Shown: piece after piece, positions 34,452-44,052 of the stretch
Numbering within the stretch: position 1 is the stretch's first letter
Layout: each line of letters begins with the position of its first letter
NCBI GenBank assembly: GCA_035508495.1
Contig: DATJMX010000006.1
Coordinates: 1 to 64,000, forward strand
DNA length: 64,000 bases
Source of the DNA: Candidatus Binataceae bacterium
GTDB lineage: Bacteria; Desulfobacterota; Binatia; Binatales; Binataceae
Direction: 5' to 3'
Program-made: the position numbers and the translations under genes
Notes under the pieces: model-generated
The model's input: only the letters and a program-made list of their open reading frames with translations
Databases searched by the model: none
Told to the model about the DNA's origin: nothing

Positions 34452-34910
34452 ATGCGAAAGTTCGCCGGAATCGTTACCTCGCTCCTGCTGTTCTTTGTCC
34501 TCGCCGCCTGCACCGATGGTCCCTGCGTCACGATCGTCACGCCCGAGGGCAAGACGCTCGCTTCGGTGAGCGTCGAAGTCGCTGATACCAACGACAAGCG
34601 CGAGCTCGGGCTCATGTATCGTACCCATCTCGACGAGAACGCCGGAATGATCTTCGTCTTTCCGCATCCGGACGAACTGGTGTTCTGGATGAAGAACACG
34701 AAAATTCCGCTCGACATGATTTTCGCCGAAAGTGGCGGTCACGTGCTGGGCACAGTCGCCAACGCGGTGCCGTATTCGCAGCAGAACGTGGGAGTGCGCG
34801 GACTGTCGCAGTATGTGCTCGAAGTGAACGGCGGCTTCGCCGCCAAGCATGCGATCGTCCCCGGCGATCGCATGGAGTTCACCGGCTTCGAGCCGCACAC
34901 GCTGCGGTGA
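34452..34910 (+). CDS. DUF192 lipoprotein
   Basis: The first 20 residues form a lipoprotein signal with lipobox VLAAC. The rest (about 35-150) is a DUF192 domain, identified by KRELGLMYR, GMIFVFPHPDELVFWMKNTKIPLDMIF and the C-terminal GVRGLSQYVLEVNGG. DUF192 proteins are small, secreted and of uncertain function. It lies 53 nt after the MFS gene. There is no clear ribosome binding site. It is probably an independent housekeeping gene rather than a part of the P450 operon. Confidence 0.85.
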   Translation: MRKFAGIVTSLLLFFVLAACTDGPCVTIVTPEGKTLASVSVEVADTNDKRELGLMYRTHLDENAGMIFVFPHPDELVFWMKNTKIPLDMIFAESGGHVLGTVANAVPYSQQNVGVRGLSQYVLEVNGGFAAKHAIVPGDRMEFTGFEPHTLR

Positions 34911-34957
34911 TGAGCGCGGGATTTTGAACTGTCCCCCACCCTCTTAGACTCGCAACC

Positions 34958-35230
34958 ATGAAGCAGAAGCTCATTTATCTTCGGCCAGGGCCCATCCAGT
35001 CCGCAGAAGAGATGGCGGTGGAACTAGGAATCAAGCCCCACCGCTTCCGCGAATTGATGGAAATGGTCAACAAGATTGCCGAAGAAGAAGGCCCGCGCAA
35101 AACGAATTCGCGCACAACAAACGTGTCGCGCGGCCCGAAGCCAACCGCTCGCCTAAAGGCGGCGGCGGCTGCCAAAACCAAGCGTGGAACTGGACCTGGC
35201 GTTCACTCGCGGCCGCGCAGCTCGACGTAG
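34958..35230 (+). CDS. Small hypothetical protein
   Basis: The 90-residue protein has a folded-looking N-terminal half (YLRPGPIQSAEEMAVELGI, then a helix with RFRELMEMVNKIAEEEG), reminiscent of a small helix-turn-helix or spacer domain. The second half is basic, rich in Lys, Arg and Ala. It overlaps the convergent membrane protein gene at 35203-35230. I do not recognise the family. The coding pattern looks real in the first 45 codons; the tail is less certain. Confidence 0.5.
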   Translation: MKQKLIYLRPGPIQSAEEMAVELGIKPHRFRELMEMVNKIAEEEGPRKTNSRTTNVSRGPKPTARLKAAAAAKTKRGTGPGVHSRPRSST

Positions 35231-36591
35231 TTTTCTCGCCACAAAATGTTGGGATAGCAGGCCGTGAGCTTCGCGCGCAGGCCGCGTTGATCGTATTGGA
35301 GGCCGCTCAGGATCAGAAAGGGCGCGCCGCCGCATCCTCCAGTGCCGACGACTTCAGCGCGCCGCGCCTCGGGATAGTAGTAGCGCACCACGCTCTCCGC
35401 GAACCACGGCGCGACTGCTACCTGTCCTCGCCCGGTGTTGAGCCGCTCGGCGGCTGATGCGGCCTCGCGCCACGCCACCGGCAAATCCCAGTAGCGATAC
35501 GGCGTAAAAAGGCATGACAGGGCAATCGCTGCCGCCACCACCATCGCATACGGAATCGTCGAGGCAAGAAAAATCGCGGCCAGACACATCGCCGCGACGA
35601 ATGCGATCAGCAGGTAGCGGAACATCTCAAATGGAGTGATCGTCTCGGAGATGGTCCACACGATGAGATTGGGACCAAAGAAGCAGAAACTCAGAAACCC
35701 GATTCCGACCCCGAATCGTCCACGTATTCCGATCAGTGATACGCATGCGAGCACAGCGACCACGTTGCCGAGGTGGAAACCCGCGTCCGCGATCGGCCAC
35801 CACACTGGTTGTGGAGCGTACGAAATCACCGCGTTGACGACCCGCGGATCGAAGCGGTTTGTCGCTATGAAGATCGGCACCGCCACGATGAGAGCGCTGC
35901 CAACCAGGGCGAGGACTGGCGGCCAGAACCACATCTGCGCGAGCCGCGGCAGACGCGATCGCCCCGCCGCTACCACGAGAAGCCAAACACCCTCGCTGAA
36001 GAGCAGCATCACCGCCGTATAGTTGCCCGCGATCGCCAAAGCGCCGAAGAGCGTCGCGGCGCCGGCGTCGATCGTGCGGCCGTGTTTCACACTGCGCACA
36101 AAGAACAGCGTCTGGAGCAGTTCCATCGCAACCACGAAGGTGTACATCCGCACCGTTCGATCGACGGCCATCATCGTGGTGTTGGTCGCCATGAAAAGCG
36201 CCGCCGCGACGCACGCGGTTTCGATCAGCGAAGGATCCGCTCCCTCAGCAAACAGCGTAAGCAGCGTCCGCATGAGCGCGAAGACCAGAAAGATGTTGAC
36301 CGTTCCAAGGAGCGCACCCGGGATACGCATCGTCGCGAGGCCGTCGCCGAAAAGCCGAATCCATCCGTGGAGCATCAGGAAGTAGATCGGCAGCTTGCCC
36401 TGGTCGTGCTGCTCCAGTTCGACCATCACGTGCGAACTCTCGAGCCTTGCGACGCGCCACGAATCGCCTTCGTCGAGCATTATCTCGTGCGCGCCCAGGT
36501 CATGCAGCCGCAGGAAGCCGCCGAGCAGGATCGCGAGCGCTAGCATCGCCAGCGCTCCACGCGAGAGGGGTCTTCTGGATTCGAGTGCCAT
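35203..36591 (-). CDS. Multi-pass membrane protein, GT-C glycosyltransferase-like
   Basis: The protein has about 10-12 hydrophobic helices in 462 residues. An acidic motif in the first periplasmic loop, HEIMLDEGDSWR, matches the DE/DD signature of GT-C (PMT/ArnT, PF13231-type) transferases, which use polyprenyl-phosphate sugars. A soluble C-terminal region of about 90 residues follows the last helix. I choose the ATG at 36591; an upstream TTG would add 16 polar residues. It is not clearly in an operon: the carboxyltransferase gene diverges from it across 178 nt. The acceptor and sugar are unknown, and other oligosaccharide-modifying membrane proteins share this look. Confidence 0.7.
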   Translation of the reverse strand: MALESRRPLSRGALAMLALAILLGGFLRLHDLGAHEIMLDEGDSWRVARLESSHVMVELEQHDQGKLPIYFLMLHGWIRLFGDGLATMRIPGALLGTVNIFLVFALMRTLLTLFAEGADPSLIETACVAAALFMATNTTMMAVDRTVRMYTFVVAMELLQTLFFVRSVKHGRTIDAGAATLFGALAIAGNYTAVMLLFSEGVWLLVVAAGRSRLPRLAQMWFWPPVLALVGSALIVAVPIFIATNRFDPRVVNAVISYAPQPVWWPIADAGFHLGNVVAVLACVSLIGIRGRFGVGIGFLSFCFFGPNLIVWTISETITPFEMFRYLLIAFVAAMCLAAIFLASTIPYAMVVAAAIALSCLFTPYRYWDLPVAWREAASAAERLNTGRGQVAVAPWFAESVVRYYYPEARRAEVVGTGGCGGAPFLILSGLQYDQRGLRAKLTACYPNILWRENYVELRGRE

Positions 36592-36769
36592 CGCAATTGC
36601 GCGCGAGCATAGCCTGATGCTGCGACGATTGGCATCCAAGTGCCCGCTGTGGTGTTGGCGCCGACGCTTTAACGACCGCGTTACATGCGGTATCTATCTT
36701 GCCGGTGGCGCTAACCGCGCCATCTTTGTTTTGCAGCTCAAATCTTTCGCAAAAGAACGGTCCCCATAG

Positions 36770-38305
36770 ATGAGCCTCAAGGAAAATCTCGAACGGATGC
36801 AAAAGCTCTCGCGCGAAGCCGAACTCGGCGGCGGCGAGGAGCGGATCAAGAAGCAGCGTCAGAACGGCCGCATGACCGCGCGTGAGCGCGTCGATTTCCT
36901 GCTCGATCCCGGCAGCTTCGTCGAGCTCGACAAGTTCAAAACCCATCGCATCTACGACTTCGATATGGAAAAGCGCAAGATCGCTGGCGACGGCGTCGTG
37001 ACCGGCTTCGGCACGATCGGCGGCCGCCAGGTCTGCGTTTTCGCGCACGATTTTACCGTCTTCGGTGGCAGCCTCTCCGGCGCATACGCGGAGAAGGTCT
37101 GCAAGGTGATGGACCTCGCGGTCAAAACCGGATGCCCCGTGATCGGGCTCAATGACGGCAGCGGCGCGCGCATCCAGGAAGGCGTCGTTTCACTCGCCGG
37201 CTACGCCGATATTTTCCTGCGTAACGCGCTCTCGTCGGGCGTGGTGCCGCAGATTTCCGCGATCATGGGACCGTGCGCGGGTGGCGCCGTGTACTCGCCC
37301 GCGATGACCGACTTCATCGTGATGGTCCGCGACACCTCGTACATGTTCATCACGGGGCCCGACGTCATCAAGGCGACGACGCATGAGGACGTCTCGATGC
37401 AGGACCTCGGCGGCGCCGATACTCACTCGACGCGCTCCGGCGTTTGCCATCTCGAAACCGACGACGATCAGGGTTGCCTCGAGACCGTGCGCGAGCTGCT
37501 CTCCTTCATGCCGTCGAACAACACCGAGGACCCGCCGTTCGTGCCGACGACCGACGATCACGATCGGCGCGATCCCGAGCTGGATTCGATCGTGCCGGAA
37601 AATCCCAACAAGCCATACAACATGGCCGACCTGATCAAGCGCGTCGTTGATGACGGTCATTTTTTCGAGATCCAGAAAGACTTCGCGCACAACATGTTGA
37701 TCGGCTTCGCGCGGCTGGGCGGCTACTCGGTCGGTATCGTCGCGAATCAGCCGGATTTCCTCGCCGGATGCCTCGATATCGACGCTTCGGTGAAAGCGGC
37801 GCGCTTCGTGCGCTTCTGCGATGCCTTCAATATCCCGCTAGTGACGTTTGTCGACGTGCCGGGATTTCTGCCGGGCACCTCGCAGGAATACGGCGGCATC
37901 ATTCGTCACGGCGCGAAGCTGCTCTACGCGTTCTGCGAGGCGACTGTGCCGAAGGTCACGGTGATCACGCGCAAGGCCTATGGCGGCGCTTACGACGTCA
38001 TGTCGTCGAAGCACATTCGCGGCGATTTCAATTTCGCGTATCCAACCGCCGAGGTCGCGGTGATGGGGCCCGAGCAGGCGATCAATATTCTCTATCGCGG
38101 CGAAATGAGCACGGCCGAGCGCGCGCAGCTTACCGACGACTACCGGCAAAAGTTCGCCAATCCGTTCAAGGCGGCCGAGCTCGGCTATGTTGACGAAGTG
38201 ATGGTCCCGCGTGACACGCGCCCGCGGCTGATCACGGCGCTCAAGGCGCTCGAGAACAAGCGCGATCGCAATCCGCCGCGCAAGCATGGCAATATCCCCC
38301 TCTGA
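36770..38305 (+). CDS. pccB: Acyl-CoA carboxylase carboxyltransferase subunit (PccB-like)
   Basis: This subunit moves CO2 from carboxybiotin to an acyl-CoA, most likely propionyl-CoA. The 511-residue length and motifs match PccB: the N-terminal [17 protein letters not shown], the acyl-CoA oxyanion segment [24 protein letters not shown], and in the second half the carboxybiotin-binding [11 protein letters not shown] with AYGGAYDVM. It is the first gene of a run that continues with biotin carboxylase, a biotin carrier and a methylmalonyl-CoA-type mutase, which supports propionyl-CoA over acetyl-CoA as substrate. Its start is an ATG at 36770. A substrate-determining residue cannot be assigned with certainty by eye. 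Confidence 0.9.
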   Translation: MSLKENLERMQKLSREAELGGGEERIKKQRQNGRMTARERVDFLLDPGSFVELDKFKTHRIYDFDMEKRKIAGDGVVTGFGTIGGRQVCVFAHDFTVFGGSLSGAYAEKVCKVMDLAVKTGCPVIGLNDGSGARIQEGVVSLAGYADIFLRNALSSGVVPQISAIMGPCAGGAVYSPAMTDFIVMVRDTSYMFITGPDVIKATTHEDVSMQDLGGADTHSTRSGVCHLETDDDQGCLETVRELLSFMPSNNTEDPPFVPTTDDHDRRDPELDSIVPENPNKPYNMADLIKRVVDDGHFFEIQKDFAHNMLIGFARLGGYSVGIVANQPDFLAGCLDIDASVKAARFVRFCDAFNIPLVTFVDVPGFLPGTSQEYGGIIRHGAKLLYAFCEATVPKVTVITRKAYGGAYDVMSSKHIRGDFNFAYPTAEVAVMGPEQAINILYRGEMSTAERAQLTDDYRQKFANPFKAAELGYVDEVMVPRDTRPRLITALKALENKRDRNPPRKHGNIPL

Positions 38306-38410
38306 CCCGCGGGGCAGTGCGGGTTTATTCGCTACGCTGGAACGGATTAAGTATAAGAAAGTGCGGGACTTGAGCGCCGGCTTCATTAGAGCGGCTTCCC
38401 GAAAAAACTG

Positions 38411-39937
38411 ATGTTCAAAAGAATCCTTATCGCCAACCGCGGCGAAATCGCGGTGCGCATCATCCGCGCCTGCCGCGATCTTGGCATCGAATCCGTAGCG
38501 GTTTTCTCCGACGTCGATCGCGCCGCGCTCCATGTGCGCGAGGCCGATCACGCCGTTTGGGTCGGGCCGTCTCCGGCTGCGGAAAGCTACCTCAAAACCG
38601 ACGCAATTATCGAAGCGGCGCGCAAAACCGGCGCCGACGCGATCCATCCGGGCTACGGATTTTTTTCCGAGCGCGCTCCCTTCGCGCGCGCCGTCGAAGC
38701 CGCGGGACTCACCTGGATTGGGCCGCCGCCTGACGCCATCGAGCGCATGGGCGACAAGGTCAAAGCGCGCGAGTTGATGGCGAAAGCCGGAGTGCCGATC
38801 ACGCCGGGCTCGCCGGGCACGCTCGAAACCGAAGAGCAGGTCCGCGACATCGCGAACAAGATCGGATTTCCGATCATGATCAAGGCCGCAGCCGGCGGCG
38901 GCGGCAAAGGCATGCGCCTCGTCGAGGGCGACAAGGACCTCGGCTCGATCGTGCGCATGGTCGCGAGCGAGGCGAAGTCGTCATTCGGCGACGGCCGCTT
39001 CTACGTCGAGAAATATCTGCGCAAGCCGCGGCACATCGAGGTCCAGGTCCTGGGCGACAAGCACGGCAACACGGTTCACGTCTTCGAGCGCGAATGCTCG
39101 ATCCAGCGGCGCAATCAGAAAGTCGTCGAGGAATCGCCGTCGCCATTTATCACCGACGAGATGCGCCACAAGATGGGCGAGGTGGCGGTGCGCGCGGCGC
39201 AGGCCGTCAACTACAACAGCGCGGGCACGATCGAGTTCCTGGCCGACGCGGATCGCAATTTCTACTTCATGGAAATGAACACGCGCATCCAGGTCGAGCA
39301 TCCCGTGACCGAGATGGTGACGGGGATCGATCTCGTGCGCACGCAGATCGAGATCGCCGCCGGCGCCAAGCTGCCGTTTACGCAAAAAGATCTCGCGCAG
39401 CGCGGATGGGCGGTTGAATGCCGCATCTACGCCGAGGATCCCGCGGCTGGTTTTGTTCCCGCGCCGGGCAAGATCGAGGCGCTGCGCTTTCCGAGCGGCC
39501 CCGGCGTTCGCAACGATGCCGGCGTTTATCCGGGCGCCGAAGTTCCGATTTTCTACGACCCGATGATCTCGAAGCTCGCGGTGTGGGGCGCGACGCGCGG
39601 TGAGGCGATCGATCGGATGCGCCGCGCACTCAGCGAATTCGTGATCGCGGGCGAGCTGCGCACCAATCTGGATTTTCATCGCTGGCTGATGACGCATCCG
39701 CGCTTCATTAAGGGCGACTTCGATACCAATTTCATCGCGCAGGAATTTCATCCCGAGCAGAACGGCGCACTGCACGCCGACAAGGAACATCTCGCCGCGA
39801 TTTTTCTCGCTGCGATTGCCGCACAGCAGCGCGCTCCGCAGACCAACGGCGCGGCTCAACCCCAGGCGGGGGCGGCGGGATTTCGACCGTCGTCGTCGTG
39901 GCGGATGCTGGGCCGGCTCGACATGTTGAGGCGCTGA
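38411..39937 (+). CDS. pccA: Biotin carboxylase subunit of acyl-CoA carboxylase
   Basis: It carboxylates biotin using ATP and bicarbonate. The 508-residue protein has the N-terminal FKRILIANRGEIAVRI, the ATP-grasp loop KAAAGGGGKGMR (about 157-168), the catalytic EMNTRIQVEHPVTE segment and the C-terminal ECRIYAEDP with a following barrel. It ends with a Gln/Ala-rich tail. Unlike typical PccA/AccA3, it does not carry the biotin carrier domain; this is encoded separately 4 nt downstream. The gap to pccB is 105 nt. Confidence 0.92.
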   Translation: MFKRILIANRGEIAVRIIRACRDLGIESVAVFSDVDRAALHVREADHAVWVGPSPAAESYLKTDAIIEAARKTGADAIHPGYGFFSERAPFARAVEAAGLTWIGPPPDAIERMGDKVKARELMAKAGVPITPGSPGTLETEEQVRDIANKIGFPIMIKAAAGGGGKGMRLVEGDKDLGSIVRMVASEAKSSFGDGRFYVEKYLRKPRHIEVQVLGDKHGNTVHVFERECSIQRRNQKVVEESPSPFITDEMRHKMGEVAVRAAQAVNYNSAGTIEFLADADRNFYFMEMNTRIQVEHPVTEMVTGIDLVRTQIEIAAGAKLPFTQKDLAQRGWAVECRIYAEDPAAGFVPAPGKIEALRFPSGPGVRNDAGVYPGAEVPIFYDPMISKLAVWGATRGEAIDRMRRALSEFVIAGELRTNLDFHRWLMTHPRFIKGDFDTNFIAQEFHPEQNGALHADKEHLAAIFLAAIAAQQRAPQTNGAAQPQAGAAGFRPSSSWRMLGRLDMLRR

Positions 39938-39941
39938 CACG

Positions 39942-40445
39942 ATGCGATACGTTGCTACGCTCGAAGGCACTGACCATGAGATCGAAGTCGAAGAGACGGC
40001 TTCGGATTCCTTTTCGCTGCGTCTCGGCGGCACGCGCTTCGAAGCCGATCTGCGCCGTGTTGGCCCGCTGTCATTCTCGGTCCTGCTCGGCAGCCGCTCG
40101 TTCGATTTCGAAGTGGTGCGCGACGGCGAGGAACTCGTCGTCAGTTCGCGTCACGGCTCGACGCGGCTGTCGGTCGTCGATGCGGCCCGTCGCGGTGCGC
40201 ATGGCTCGGGCAAGAAGCGTGGCCCGGCAGGCCCCGCTCAGCTCAAGGCTCTCATGCCCGGGCGAATCATCAATGTGCTGGTGACAGAAGGTGAGCAGGT
40301 CAAGTCGGGGCAGGGCTTGCTGATCATCGAAGCGATGAAGCTCGAGAACGAAATCAAGTCGCCCAAGGACGGCAAGGTGGTCGAGGTGAAGGTCGAGGCG
40401 GGACAGACCGTCGAAAAGGGCGCGCTCATGGTCGTGATCGAATAA
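39942..40445 (+). CDS. Biotin carboxyl carrier protein
   Basis: This small subunit (167 residues) swings biotin between the carboxylase and the carboxyltransferase. The biotinylation motif EAMKLENEI is present in the last 60 residues, inside a lipoyl/biotinyl fold (KALMPGRIINVLVTEGEQVKSGQ upstream of it). The N-terminal 90 residues form a separate beta-rich domain that may dock on the large subunits, as in BT domains of propionyl-CoA carboxylases. It starts 4 nt after the biotin carboxylase and ends 12 nt before the mutase, so it belongs to the same operon. Confidence 0.92.
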   Translation: MRYVATLEGTDHEIEVEETASDSFSLRLGGTRFEADLRRVGPLSFSVLLGSRSFDFEVVRDGEELVVSSRHGSTRLSVVDAARRGAHGSGKKRGPAGPAQLKALMPGRIINVLVTEGEQVKSGQGLLIIEAMKLENEIKSPKDGKVVEVKVEAGQTVEKGALMVVIE

Positions 40446-40457
40446 CGCGAGGCAGCA

Positions 40458-42131
<1,674 letters not shown>

Positions 42132-42148
42132 TCGGAGACAGAAAACAG

Positions 42149-42703
42149 ATGGGTCCGGTTCCGACAGGCGTTTTTCTAACCAAGGGTGTAGGCAGGCATC
42201 GCGAGCGGCTGACCTCGTTCGAGATGGCGCTGCGGGCGGCGGGAATCGCCGAGTTCAACCTGGTCCGCGTCAAGTCGATCTTCCCGCCCAACTGCAAGAT
42301 GCTGAGTCAGCAGGAAGGGCTCAAGTATCTGGCGCCGGGGCAGATCGTTTTCGCGGTGATGAGCGACAACGCGACCAACGAGCCGCATCGCCTGGTCGCG
42401 TCGTCGATCGGCGTCGCGATCCCGGCCAATCCCGCCAACTACGGCTACCTCTCCGAGCATCACAGCCTCGGCGAGACCGACCAGAAGGCGGGCGACTACG
42501 CCGAGGATCTTGCCGCGATGATGCTCGCGACGATCCTGGGCGTCGATTTCGATCCCAACGCGAGTTACGACGAACGCAAAGACATCTGGCGCGTGTCGGA
42601 CAAGATCGTCACGACGCGCAACGTCACGCAGTCCGCAATCGGCGATCGCGACGGCCTGTGGTCGTCGGTCGTTGCCGCCGCGGTGTTCGTCAGCCTCAGG
42701 TGA
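42149..42703 (+). CDS. Pyruvoyl-dependent arginine decarboxylase
   Basis: The 184-residue protein belongs to the PvlArgDC family, which cleaves itself between two Ser residues to make a pyruvoyl cofactor and then converts arginine to agmatine. The likely cleavage pair is the SS in [11 protein letters not shown] (about 84-85). The active-site acid region reads [12 protein letters not shown] and the N-terminus [13 protein letters not shown] is typical. The GGAGA site and 17-nt gap after the mutase gene make it the last member of that operon, an unexpected mixture of CoA and polyamine metabolism. Agmatine would feed putrescine and spermidine synthesis. Confidence 0.87.
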   Translation: MGPVPTGVFLTKGVGRHRERLTSFEMALRAAGIAEFNLVRVKSIFPPNCKMLSQQEGLKYLAPGQIVFAVMSDNATNEPHRLVASSIGVAIPANPANYGYLSEHHSLGETDQKAGDYAEDLAAMMLATILGVDFDPNASYDERKDIWRVSDKIVTTRNVTQSAIGDRDGLWSSVVAAAVFVSLR

Positions 42704-42745
42704 GCCTCGATTGAGCGCCGCGCGCCGAAGCGTTAGCCTTTGACT

Positions 42746-42988
42746 ATGGCTACACGAATCCTTTATTGCGCGGCCTGAGGATACAAGCCTCGCGCGGCCA
42801 GTCTGGCCGCCTCACTCAAATCGCAGTTCGGCGAAGCAGCGGAAATCACGCCCGGCAAATCAGGTCAGTTCGACGTGCTCGTCGGTGACAAGCTGATTTT
42901 CTCGAAAGCGAATGTCGGAAGGTTCCCGCTCGACGGCGAAGTCGAGAAGACCTTCGCAGAACTGCGCGGGGGCACAGAAAAGAAATAA
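42746..42988 (+). CDS. selW: SelW-like selenoprotein with in-frame UGA (Sec)
   Basis: Reading through a TGA at 42776-42778 as selenocysteine gives an 80-residue protein of the SelT/SelW/SelH (Rdx) family. The N-terminal strand ILYCAAU carries the CxxU redox motif at residues 8-11, where homologues have CxxC or CxxU, followed by GYKPRAASLA. The C-terminal half (ITPGKSGQFDV, LIFSK, GRFPLDGEV) matches SelW all the way to the TAA at 42986. The reading frame is free of other stops. A stem-loop directly after the UGA fits a bacterial SECIS. The gene would be missed by standard calling because of the TGA. Function: probable thiol redox protein. It lies 42 nt after the arginine decarboxylase; the ribosome binding site is weak. 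Confidence 0.86.
42776..42814 (+). promoter_or_regulatory. Candidate bacterial SECIS element
   Basis: GCGGCCA (42794-42800) pairs perfectly with TGGCCGC (42804-42810) around a GTC loop. The outer TGAG at 42776-42779, which contains the UGA, can pair with CTCA at 42811-42814. The loop starts 23 nt after the UGA and has the G-U that SelB-binding bacterial SECIS loops usually show. A long 5'-side bulge (42780-42793) is present, so the exact fold needs modelling. Confidence 0.7.
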
Positions 42989-42989
42989 A

Positions 42990-43089
42990 CACTAAGGGCA
43001 CAAAGGCACGAAGTCAGTTGGAGCGGAAAATCTTCACCAGTGCTGCACGAAAATAACTTTCTGACTTTGTGTCTTCGTGCCTTAGTAGT
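42990..43089. repeat. Long imperfect palindrome, CACAAAGGCACGAAG family, copy 2
   Basis: ACACTAAGGGCACAAAGGC followed by ACGAAGTCAG (42989-43017) is the approximate inverse of 43061-43089. It shares CACAAAGGCACGAAG with the palindrome at 26861-26907. It lies between the selenoprotein gene and the convergent hemQ gene and may work as a bidirectional terminator. A T-run (43091-43096) follows on the plus strand. Confidence 0.65.
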
Positions 43090-43121
43090 AATTTTTTGTC
43101 CGGCTCTCCCAGCCAGCAGCG

Positions 43122-43964
43122 CTAAACCTCAAACAGCGTGCCGAGTTCCGCCGGCGTCATCCGGATGCCGACGTAGAACGGGCCGAACTTCGCATATGAC
43201 GCGCTCGCCTCGTCAAAGCGCATCTCGTACACAAGCTTCTTGAAGACCAGCGGATCGTCGGCGAACAAATCGACACCCCATTCCCAATCGTCGAAGCCGA
43301 TCGAGCCCGAGATTATCTGCGTGACCTCGCCGGCGAAGCGGCGGCCGACGAGCCCGTGCTCATGCATCAGGCGGCGGCGATCGTCTATCGGCAGGCGATA
43401 CCAGTTGTCATCGCCATCGCGCTTCTTGTCCATCGGATAGAAACAAAGGTAGCGGCGCTCAGGAATTTTCGGAAAGAGGCGCGGCGCGATCTTCTCGCGC
43501 TGATGCGCGATCTCGGCGGCGATCGCATCGCGCCACTGCGGTGAGCGCAGCGTCACGCCCTTATCGCGCAATTGCTCGAACAGCGCGAGCGTCGCCTCGT
43601 AAAGACCGATCTCGATCACGGATACGTACGATGTCGTCGGCTCGAGGAAATCGCAGAGCTGAAGCTTCGCAAGAGTTCGCTGCGCAACCGCAAGATCGTC
43701 GAAGCTGCGGCGAAAATGGAGGACCATCAAATCGCCCTTGTGGCCGAGCGCCGTGAAGATCGCGGATTCGCCGTCCTCGCGCCGCGCCATCTCGTCGATC
43801 GCCGATGCGGCCTCCTGCACGGCGCGCGTCCGCGCGGCCACATCGAGCGAGCGCCACTCTGCGCGTCGCACGCGAAAAAGCTGGTGCAGCACGCTGAAGC
43901 CCTCGAGCGTAAGCGGCGCAGCCGGAAAATCAGCGGGAATCTTGCGATGCTCGTCGGTGCTCAT
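43122..43964 (-). CDS. hemQ: Coproheme decarboxylase (HemQ/ChdC)
   Basis: It converts coproheme to haem b with peroxide, the last step of the coproporphyrin-dependent pathway used by many Gram-positive and some other bacteria. The 280-residue protein has a chlorite-dismutase-like fold. Its C-terminal half holds the defining segments RRYLCFYPMDKKR (about 170-182, with the conserved Tyr), NWYRLPIDDRRRLMHEHG, ISGSIGFDDWEWGVDLFADD and YEMRFDEASA. The first 30 residues are a less conserved extension. This places haem synthesis next to the cobalamin genes cobQ-cobB, which share the tetrapyrrole branch. Confidence 0.92.
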   Translation of the reverse strand: MSTDEHRKIPADFPAAPLTLEGFSVLHQLFRVRRAEWRSLDVAARTRAVQEAASAIDEMARREDGESAIFTALGHKGDLMVLHFRRSFDDLAVAQRTLAKLQLCDFLEPTTSYVSVIEIGLYEATLALFEQLRDKGVTLRSPQWRDAIAAEIAHQREKIAPRLFPKIPERRYLCFYPMDKKRDGDDNWYRLPIDDRRRLMHEHGLVGRRFAGEVTQIISGSIGFDDWEWGVDLFADDPLVFKKLVYEMRFDEASASYAKFGPFYVGIRMTPAELGTLFEV

Positions 43965-44052
43965 GGCGCGATTCTAATTCGTCGAAGCCCGCGTGTCTCG
44001 CAGTCGCAGTACGTCTATCTCTTGCGGGATGTAGTGGGGCCCACCCTACTAT

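Noticed and set aside
42746-42778. Idea that the TGA at 42776 is a nonsense mutation or assembly error in a decayed gene
   Set aside because: The frame stays open and homologous after the TGA, the TGA is at the CxxU redox position, and a SECIS-like hairpin follows, so Sec is the better reading.
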